Part shown: positions 7,292 to 10,650 of the stretch, piece after piece
Position numbering within the stretch: the stretch's first letter is position 1
Layout: every line of letters begins with the position of its first letter
Source of the DNA: an uncultured Chloroflexota bacterium
GTDB lineage: Bacteria > Chloroflexota > Limnocylindria > Limnocylindrales > Limnocylindraceae
Assembly (NCBI GenBank): GCA_903847005.1
Contig: CAINCM010000121.1
Coordinates: forward strand, 1 to 10,650
Direction: 5' to 3'
DNA length: 10,650 bases
Made by a program: the position numbers and the translations under genes
The notes under the pieces: model-generated
Seen by the model: only the letters and a program-made list of their open reading frames with translations
Databases searched by the model: none
What the model was told of the DNA's origin: nothing

Positions 7292-7337
7292 TGCTGGGGT
7301 GGCAGATTGCGGCCGCTCATCTGCGCTTCACAAATCC

Positions 7338-7353
7338 CGTGCGGTCTGGCACG
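7338..7353. promoter_or_regulatory. Inverted repeat CGTGC-N6-GCACG between ctlX and the lysine-rich gene
   Basis: Perfect five-base arms around GGTCTG, 46 bases after the ctlX stop and 52 bases before the next start. It could be a small hairpin ending ctlX transcription or an operator for the lysine-rich gene; no T run follows. The promoter of the lysine-rich gene itself could not be resolved. Confidence 0.3.
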
Positions 7354-7393
7354 CTAGAGGTCGCAGGGCCAGATGGGTCCTGGGGGTTTAGTT

Positions 7394-7399
7394 GAGGTG
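7394..7399 (+). promoter_or_regulatory. Ribosome binding site of the lysine-rich protein gene (GAGGTG)
   Basis: GAGGTG lies six bases before the ATG at 7406. It decides the start: the earlier in-frame ATG at 7373 would add eleven non-basic residues (beginning MGPGGLVE) encoded by this ribosome site and its upstream sequence. Confidence 0.75.
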
Positions 7400-7405
7400 A
7401 AAAGA

Positions 7406-7741
7406 ATGGCAGCAAAGAAGAAGGCAAAGAAGGCCGTTGCCGCAGTTGCGGCTGCAGCGCCTGCTGCGCCAAAGGCCAAGAAGGCGAAGAAGAAGGCGGC
7501 TCCAAAGAAGGCCGCTGCGAAGAAGGTCGTCAAGAAGGCAGCCAAGAAGGCCGTAAAGAAGGCCGTGAAGAAGGTTGCCAAGAAGACCGCCAAGAAGAAG
7601 ACGGCGAAGAAGGCGGTCAAGAAGGCCGCGAAGAAGGCCGCTCCAAAGAAGAAGGCTTCCAAGAAGAAGGCTTCGAAGAAGGCCGCGGCGGCTCCTGCTG
7701 CAGCAGCCGGTTGGAGCATCTTCGGTTCCAACAACAAGTAA
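7406..7741 (+). CDS. Histone H1-tail-like lysine/alanine-rich DNA-binding protein
   Basis: A 111-residue, very basic protein: 43 lysines (39%), no arginine, no aspartate and no glutamate. Residues 1-95 are repeats of AKK, AAKK, VKK and APKK, like the C-terminal tail of histone H1, of mycobacterial HupB and of bacterial H1-like proteins; there is no globular HU or winged-helix domain. Such tails bind and compact DNA or RNA through charge, so a nucleoid-associated role is likely, by analogy. The end is different, an alanine-rich link followed by GWSIFGSNNK, which may be a short contact motif. The start has a good ribosome site, unlike most genes here. Lysine is coded almost only by AAG, which makes the DNA itself repetitive and prone to length change. 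A double hairpin follows the stop. Confidence 0.85.
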   Translation: MAAKKKAKKAVAAVAAAAPAAPKAKKAKKKAAPKKAAAKKVVKKAAKKAVKKAVKKVAKKTAKKKTAKKAVKKAAKKAAPKKKASKKKASKKAAAAPAAAAGWSIFGSNNK

Positions 7742-7751
7742 TCAGTCGACC

Positions 7752-7767
7752 GTCGCGTTCGCGCGAC
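7752..7767 (+). terminator. Small TTCG-loop hairpin after the lysine-rich gene
   Basis: GTCGCG, loop TTCG, CGCGAC: a perfect six-base-pair stem closed by the very stable UUCG tetraloop, ten bases after the stop codon. It probably stabilises the 3' end together with the larger hairpin at 7785-7818. Confidence 0.45.
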
Positions 7768-7784
7768 ACGTCACTCGCTGATGT

Positions 7785-7818
7785 GAAGAGGCCCCGCCCA
7801 GTTGGGTGGGGCCTCTTC
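7785..7818. terminator. Strong bidirectional hairpin terminator between convergent genes
   Basis: The arms GAAGAGGCCCCGCCCA and TGGGTGGGGCCTCTTC are complementary over 16 positions with one G-U wobble and only two bases between them (in practice 15 pairs and the loop AGTT). It lies between the convergent lysine-rich gene (ends 7741) and the minus-strand gene ending at 7846. T runs on both sides are weak (GTTCGTCTC on the plus side), so it is a long G+C-rich terminator of the kind common in G+C-rich bacteria. Confidence 0.8.
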
Positions 7819-7845
7819 GTTCGTCTCTGAGTCACATGCGCGTCG

Positions 7846-8226
7846 CTACGAGATCCGCTTTCTCCCCTTGCTGCGTTCAAGCAGCGCGACACCGAGTGCG
7901 CGGCGCGTAGACGGCGGTACGGCGGGGCGGCTGCGCTTCGAGTTCATGCCGTCTGGAAGATATGCGCCAAATGATGCCGCGAAGTCGATCTCTTCGAGCT
8001 CTGTCGCTCCCTCTTCCAGGTAGACGGCATCGTTGGCGTCGAGCTGTTCGATCAGCGTGACGATCTCCGGGCTCATGGCGGCGGAGGTGATCAGCAGGCG
8101 CTCATCCGGGTAGGCCCAGGCGCAGTAGGCGGTGGCGCCCGCCACGTAGACGCTCATCAGGCGGGCACGGTTCTTCTTGCGACGTCGTGGGGCATCAGCG
8201 CGAACTCGGTTGGAGAGTTGGCTCAT
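7846..8226 (-). CDS. Hypothetical protein, 126 residues, basic ends and acidic centre
   Basis: I do not recognise a family. The ATG at 8226 is chosen because GGAAGGAG lies four bases upstream on the minus strand; longer versions would run through the promoter. Residues 7-23 are strongly basic (RVRADAPRRRKKNRARL), the middle (26-90) is a small folded-looking domain with one cysteine (Cys35) and an acidic stretch (YLEEGATELEEIDF, 69-82), and the tail after 96 is again basic (KRSR, GRKRIS). There is no signal peptide or membrane segment. The basic ends suggest contact with nucleic acid or ribosomes, which is only inference. It has one of the best promoters in the window and a palindromic operator-like site, so it appears to be regulated on its own. 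Confidence 0.75.
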   Translation of the reverse strand: MSQLSNRVRADAPRRRKKNRARLMSVYVAGATAYCAWAYPDERLLITSAAMSPEIVTLIEQLDANDAVYLEEGATELEEIDFAASFGAYLPDGMNSKRSRPAVPPSTRRALGVALLERSKGRKRIS

Positions 8227-8279
8227 GGGGCTCCTTCCGCTGTGCAGGGCCGTCCGGCGGCGCCGTGACGGGATCGGCA

Positions 8280-8307
8280 ACCCTACCGTAGATCTCCCCT
8301 GTGTCAA
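8280..8307 (-). promoter_or_regulatory. Promoter of the 126-residue protein gene (TTGACA-16-TAGGGT)
   Basis: On the minus strand a consensus -35 TTGACA (8307-8302) is followed after 16 bases by TAGGGT (8285-8280, TAnnnT). The expected transcription start is near 8273, giving a leader of about 46 bases that ends in the ribosome site GGAAGGAG (8238-8231). It is the clearest two-box promoter in the window. Confidence 0.65.
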
Positions 8308-8320
8308 GTGCCTGACACAG
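8299..8320. promoter_or_regulatory. Operator-like palindrome CTGTGTCA-N6-TGACACAG over the -35
   Basis: Perfect eight-base arms around the centre AGTGCC. The right half on the minus strand contains the -35 TTGACA of the downstream gene, so a protein bound here would block RNA polymerase. The arm-to-arm spacing of 14 bases fits a homodimeric helix-turn-helix regulator. The regulator is not identified. Confidence 0.6.
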
Positions 8321-8347
8321 ATGTGAACCGGTGACGCCGAACGGGCG

Positions 8348-8896
8348 TCAGTATCCGCGGCGCACCATCTCGATGAAGATTCGGCCGGCCGTTCGGGCGT
8401 CGCTCTCCGCGCGGTGTGCCTGGCCCTCCACCTTGATCCGAAACTCGCTGACGACCTCTTCCAGGCGCGGCCACTTCTGGTCAGGCGCGGTGAGCCCCCG
8501 CATGGTGCAGTAGGTGTGCTGGTCTCGCCCCAGCTCGATGCCGAGCCACTGCAGACCCTCGGCGTCGAACGACATGTTGTGTGCGATCACGAGCTCGGCG
8601 CCGGCGAGGCGCTCCGCGAGCGCGTCTCCCGCCTCATCCACATCGATGCCGTCCTGGTCGATCATCGACTGTGTGATGCCTGTCAAGTTCGAGATGAAGT
8701 CGCTCACAGGCGTGCCCGAGTTGACGAGCGTCGACCAGGCATCCACTTCGCGCTCTCGCTCGAAGGTGATCAGGCCGATCTCGATGACGGCTACATCAGC
8801 ATCTCTCTTCCAGATCCCCGTGGTCTCGAAGTCGAGAGCCACCCAACGCTTCGGCAGGGTGCCGCGGAACCGATCGCGTGGCTCGGGGAGGATCAT
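8348..8896 (-). CDS. DEDDh-type 3'-5' exonuclease (DnaQ/epsilon-like family)
   Basis: A 182-residue stand-alone exonuclease domain of the DnaQ/RNase T superfamily that cuts nucleotides from 3' ends with two metal ions. All five catalytic residues are visible: Asp22 and Glu24 in LDFETTG (Exo I), Asp111 in IAHNMSFDAEGL (Exo II), and His161 and Asp166 in HRAESDARTAG (Exo III). The His-x4-Asp form of Exo III marks the DEDDh subgroup. There is no helicase, UvrC-type or polymerase domain attached, so it may be a proofreading-like subunit or an RNA/DNA trimming enzyme. The start at 8896 is supported by a CATAAT six bases upstream and by the fold beginning at residue 17; the frame stays open further upstream, but that stretch encodes no family features and overlaps the divergent gene. 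The ATG has no ribosome site. Confidence 0.9.
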   Translation of the reverse strand: MILPEPRDRFRGTLPKRWVALDFETTGIWKRDADVAVIEIGLITFEREREVDAWSTLVNSGTPVSDFISNLTGITQSMIDQDGIDVDEAGDALAERLAGAELVIAHNMSFDAEGLQWLGIELGRDQHTYCTMRGLTAPDQKWPRLEEVVSEFRIKVEGQAHRAESDARTAGRIFIEMVRRGY

Positions 8897-8902
8897 GCGG
8901 TG

Positions 8903-8908
8903 ATTATG
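8903..8908 (-). promoter_or_regulatory. Candidate leaderless -10 (CATAAT) for the exonuclease gene
   Basis: On the minus strand CATAAT, five of six to TATAAT, is followed by CACCGC and the ATG at 8896, a six-base gap. TGCACA (8931-8926), four of six to TTGACA, lies 17 bases upstream. Confidence 0.5.
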
Positions 8909-8920
8909 AGGGTTCGCCGC

Positions 8921-8926
8921 TACGAT
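8921..8926 (+). promoter_or_regulatory. Candidate leaderless -10 (TACGAT) for the DUF998-type gene
   Basis: TACGAT is followed by GTGCAG and the ATG at 8933, again a six-base gap with no Shine-Dalgarno. It lies back to back with the exonuclease -10, with 12 bases between the two hexamers. Confidence 0.45.
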
Positions 8927-8932
8927 GTGCAG

Positions 8933-9508
8933 ATGATCAGCAGCCGCATCGCCAACCTCCTGCAGCGAGCCGCGCACGGTCGCGCTCCCGAGCTGCTCGT
9001 GATCGCCGGCGCCGGCGCGATCTTGGGTTGCGACCTCATCGACCCAACACTCGACGCGCGCATCTACGCCGCCTCCGAGCATGCGCTCGGGCCCGCCGCA
9101 TGGCTCTTCCACACAGGCCTCGCCCTCCTCTTTGCGGTGGTGTTGCTCCTCTACGTGCGTCTGCGCACGAGCCCTGCGCATCGCGGCGTGCGACGAGGCC
9201 TGATCATCGGGGCGATCGCCGTGTCTGGCGTCGTGGCCTTTCCCACCGATCCAGGGTGGGGGGTGGTCAGCGTTCCCGGACGCCTCCACCCGATCTTCGC
9301 GCTGCTCGCCGCGGGGAGCCTGCTCTATGTCGGCTCACGGCTCTCTCGCCCGCGGAGGCTCCTCGTACACACGGCGCTCTTCGTCGGGGCCGGTGTTCTC
9401 GGGGGCTTTGTCGGCGGCGGTGCTGGATTTGCCGAGCGCTTCGCCTTGGCGATCGTCGGGCTGCTCCTCTACCTCGGCGCGTATCGCTCGCGAACTGGTG
9501 AGATTTAG
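8933..9508 (+). CDS. DUF998-type multi-spanning membrane protein
   Basis: A 191-residue inner-membrane protein with about six hydrophobic segments (roughly residues 19-36, 53-73, 84-101, 115-131, 138-155 and 165-182), as in the DUF998 family, whose function is unknown. The family-like stretch VAFPTDPGW (residues about 99-107) followed by GRLHPIFALLAAGSLLY fits the usual 'FPTD ... LH' signature of DUF998. Starts at 8906 (ATG) and 8927 (GTG) are in the same frame; 8933 is preferred because of the -10-like TACGAT six bases upstream, and because the ATG at 8906 would overlap the exonuclease -10. It is divergent from the exonuclease and converges on the TetR gene with stop codons touching (TAG then CTA). 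No partner enzyme is evident. Confidence 0.8.
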   Translation: MISSRIANLLQRAAHGRAPELLVIAGAGAILGCDLIDPTLDARIYAASEHALGPAAWLFHTGLALLFAVVLLLYVRLRTSPAHRGVRRGLIIGAIAVSGVVAFPTDPGWGVVSVPGRLHPIFALLAAGSLLYVGSRLSRPRRLLVHTALFVGAGVLGGFVGGGAGFAERFALAIVGLLLYLGAYRSRTGEI

Positions 9509-10249
9509 CTAGGCGTTCTTGCCGCTGACCGGACGCGGTCGACTCGCGCGGGTGAGCTTCACTTCGACGATGGCACGCATGCCGTCTTCGGCAGCGCGTG
9601 CGAGTTCGCGCATCTCTGCGGGCGTGTTCACCCCATAGACCCAGTGACCGCGGATCGTGCGAACCAGCAGTCCGCAAATGGCTCGAGTTTCGGCGGCGCT
9701 GTAACCGCGCGCACGGAAGAGGGGCCCCGCCCAGTCCATGTAGCGATCGATGTTGGCCTCGAGGATCGCGCGAATGGCAGCCCGACCCTGCTTCGTTGAG
9801 TTGATGTAGGTGATGATGTCCCAGCGCAAGGAGGTCTCATAATGCACCTTCCCCATCCCCACCACGAGACTGTGAAGCTGATCACGCCAGTTCGCCTCTG
9901 TCCACGGCGTGGTCGTGTGCTTCATCAGGGCGGGCCACCAGACCTTGACCCACTCCTCGTAGATCTCCGCGAAGATGGCATCGCGATCGTCGAAAAACTG
10001 ATAGGCGGTGCCGGCGGCGATCTTCGCCTTGCTGGCGATCATCTGCATGGTGATGTTGCCGACCCCTTCGCTCTTGGCGAGCGTCTCGGCGGCGGCAAGG
10101 ATCTGCTTGCGCGTGCGCAGCGAACGCTCCTGGCTCGGGATGCGGCGTCGCCCAGGAATCCAGTCGCCGAGCGGGAAGTCGTCGGGGGCCAGCTGCGCGA
10201 CCGGCTCCACCACGATCTTCCCCTTTGCGACCCGGGTCGATGACTTCAT
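9509..10249 (-). CDS. TetR-family transcriptional regulator
   Basis: A 246-residue DNA-binding repressor-type protein. The helix-turn-helix lies at about 45-92 (TRKQILAAAETL, then ITMQMIASKAKIAAGTAYQFF, DDRDAIFAEIY), with the typical TetR recognition helix and tyrosine-phenylalanine end; the rest is a helical ligand-binding and dimer domain. An unusual 40-residue N-terminal extension (KSSTRVAKGK through WIPGRRRIPSQ) precedes the DNA-binding domain. The ATG at 10249 is chosen; a longer frame beginning with TTG at 10294 would use bases of a TTGACA promoter element and encode no known feature. There is no clear ribosome site. It lies downstream of, and on the same strand as, an FAD oxidoreductase gene 156 bases away, so it may control that gene or itself; the ligand is unknown. 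Confidence 0.92.
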   Translation of the reverse strand: MKSSTRVAKGKIVVEPVAQLAPDDFPLGDWIPGRRRIPSQERSLRTRKQILAAAETLAKSEGVGNITMQMIASKAKIAAGTAYQFFDDRDAIFAEIYEEWVKVWWPALMKHTTTPWTEANWRDQLHSLVVGMGKVHYETSLRWDIITYINSTKQGRAAIRAILEANIDRYMDWAGPLFRARGYSAAETRAICGLLVRTIRGHWVYGVNTPAEMRELARAAEDGMRAIVEVKLTRASRPRPVSGKNA

Positions 10250-10405
10250 GAGCCGAGTGTGGCATGTCCCACCCAACGCGCAACGTACTGTCAAGCGGAT
10301 GCGAGAAGGGTTCAGGTATCACGCTCAACGTGTTGATTTCTTCACATGTCGGCGTCGAATAAACGTGAGGATTCTGAACGCCCCCCGAACCGGACAGGAG
10401 CGGTG
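10250..10405 (-). promoter_or_regulatory. Spacer upstream of tetR with TTGACA element and inverted repeats
   Basis: The 156 bases hold a perfect TTGACA on the minus strand (10294-10289); 17 bases downstream is TGGGAC, a poor -10, so the promoter is incomplete by eye. A second inverted repeat, TCAAC-GT-GTTGA (10325-10336), lies further upstream. No gene or clear terminator for the oxidoreductase is seen. Confidence 0.4.
10257..10272. promoter_or_regulatory. Candidate TetR operator palindrome
   Basis: GTGTGGCATGTCCCAC is symmetric at 12 of 16 positions around a CATG core. It lies eight bases before the tetR start and covers the place where the -10 paired with TTGACA would be, a usual position for TetR self-repression. 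Confidence 0.4.
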
Positions 10406-10650
10406 CTAGTCGGCGGCGCGCCGGAGGGTGCGAATCAACGCCTCGGCGGCGTTGGCGCCGGGGGCCCCGGTGACGCCCCCGCCCGGGTGCGTGCCCGCGC
10501 CGGAGAGGAAGAGCCCGTCGATCGGCGTCTCATAGCGGCCGATGCCGTAGAGCGGACGCCACTGCGCAAACTGGTCGAACCCTTCGTTGACATGCATGGC
10601 GTGTCCGCCCGTTGCACCCCAATCGTTCTGCAGGTCTGCGGGCGTGATCA
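10406..10650 (-). CDS. Phytoene desaturase-like FAD/NAD(P) oxidoreductase, C-terminal 80 residues only
   Basis: The frame is open to the right edge, so only the C-terminal end is seen. It begins ITPADLQNDWGATGGHAMH and contains YETPIDGLFLSGAGTHPGGGVTGAPG, the C-terminal FAD-binding signature of the carotenoid desaturase/PYROXD2-like group (COG1233), where the glycine-rich loop closes on the flavin. In this group TP.DL....G.TGG...H is also conserved. Substrate cannot be told from the tail; many actinobacterial members are not linked to carotenoids. It ends with TAG at 10406, 156 bases before the TetR start on the same strand. Upstream genes are out of view. Confidence 0.88.
   Translation of the reverse strand, partial: ITPADLQNDWGATGGHAMHVNEGFDQFAQWRPLYGIGRYETPIDGLFLSGAGTHPGGGVTGAPGANAAEALIRTLRRAAD

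Noticed and set aside
7406..7690. Repeated AAGAAGGCC units as a possible CRISPR or tandem-repeat array
   Set aside because: There are no spacers and no fixed unit; the pattern follows from Lys-Ala codons in an open frame.
7354..7737. Phe/Ala-rich frame opposite the lysine-rich gene, looking like a membrane protein
   Set aside because: It is only the complement of AAG lysine codons (CTT) read in another frame; the plus-strand gene has the ribosome site and the terminator.
8299..8320. The palindrome as a terminator of the exonuclease gene
   Set aside because: No T run follows on the minus strand and the arm contains the -35 of the next promoter, so an operator is the better reading.
10250..10294. 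TetR gene start at TTG 10294
   Set aside because: The added 15 codons would consist of the TTGACA element and the palindrome; ATG 10249 leaves these free as control sites.

Overview
The window reads as a stretch of an ordinary chromosome from a G+C-rich bacterium, most likely an actinobacterium (Actinomycetota); a Chloroflexota-type host is not excluded. The reasons are the G+C-rich codon use, the DnaE2 polymerase next to an SRAP protein, the DUF998-type membrane protein, and several start codons with no ribosome binding site that sit 6-7 bases after a -10-like hexamer (TAnnnT or CATAAT), which is the leaderless-gene layout known from actinobacteria. No tRNA, rRNA, CRISPR array, insertion sequence or phage gene was seen.

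Layout from left to right. (1) 2-3512, plus strand: the 3' nine-tenths of an error-prone DNA polymerase gene (dnaE2/imuC) followed after 16 bases by an SRAP (YedK/HMCES family) gene, a DNA-damage module. (2) 3535-5493, minus strand: a secreted parallel beta-helix protein with about 15 GGA[IVL]/FxxN coils, in DNA clearly poorer in G+C than its neighbours, preceded by a 262-base non-coding leader region with several hairpins. (3) 5756-7291: a divergent pair, an unrecognised membrane-anchored helical protein (minus) and a CtlX-type citrulline hydrolase (plus), sharing a 45-base promoter region. (4) 7406-8226: a histone H1-tail-like lysine/alanine protein (plus) converging across a strong hairpin on a 126-residue orphan (minus), whose promoter has a good -35/-10 and an 8-bp-arm palindrome over the -35. 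(5) 8348-9508: a divergent pair, a DEDDh exonuclease (minus) and a DUF998-type membrane protein (plus), with 36 bases between start codons. (6) 9509-10650, minus strand: a TetR-family regulator and, upstream of it, the last 80 codons of a phytoene-desaturase-like FAD oxidoreductase that runs off the right edge.

How the genes work together: the only clear functional partnership is DnaE2 with SRAP (translesion synthesis and abasic-site protection). The other genes look like independent short transcription units in convergent or divergent pairs. No obviously new multi-gene system is visible. The most interesting signals are the repeated leaderless promoter layout (five starts, two of them divergent pairs), the palindromic operator at 8299-8320, the low-G+C beta-helix gene, the stand-alone lysine-rich tail protein, and a sharp base-composition step inside ctlX.
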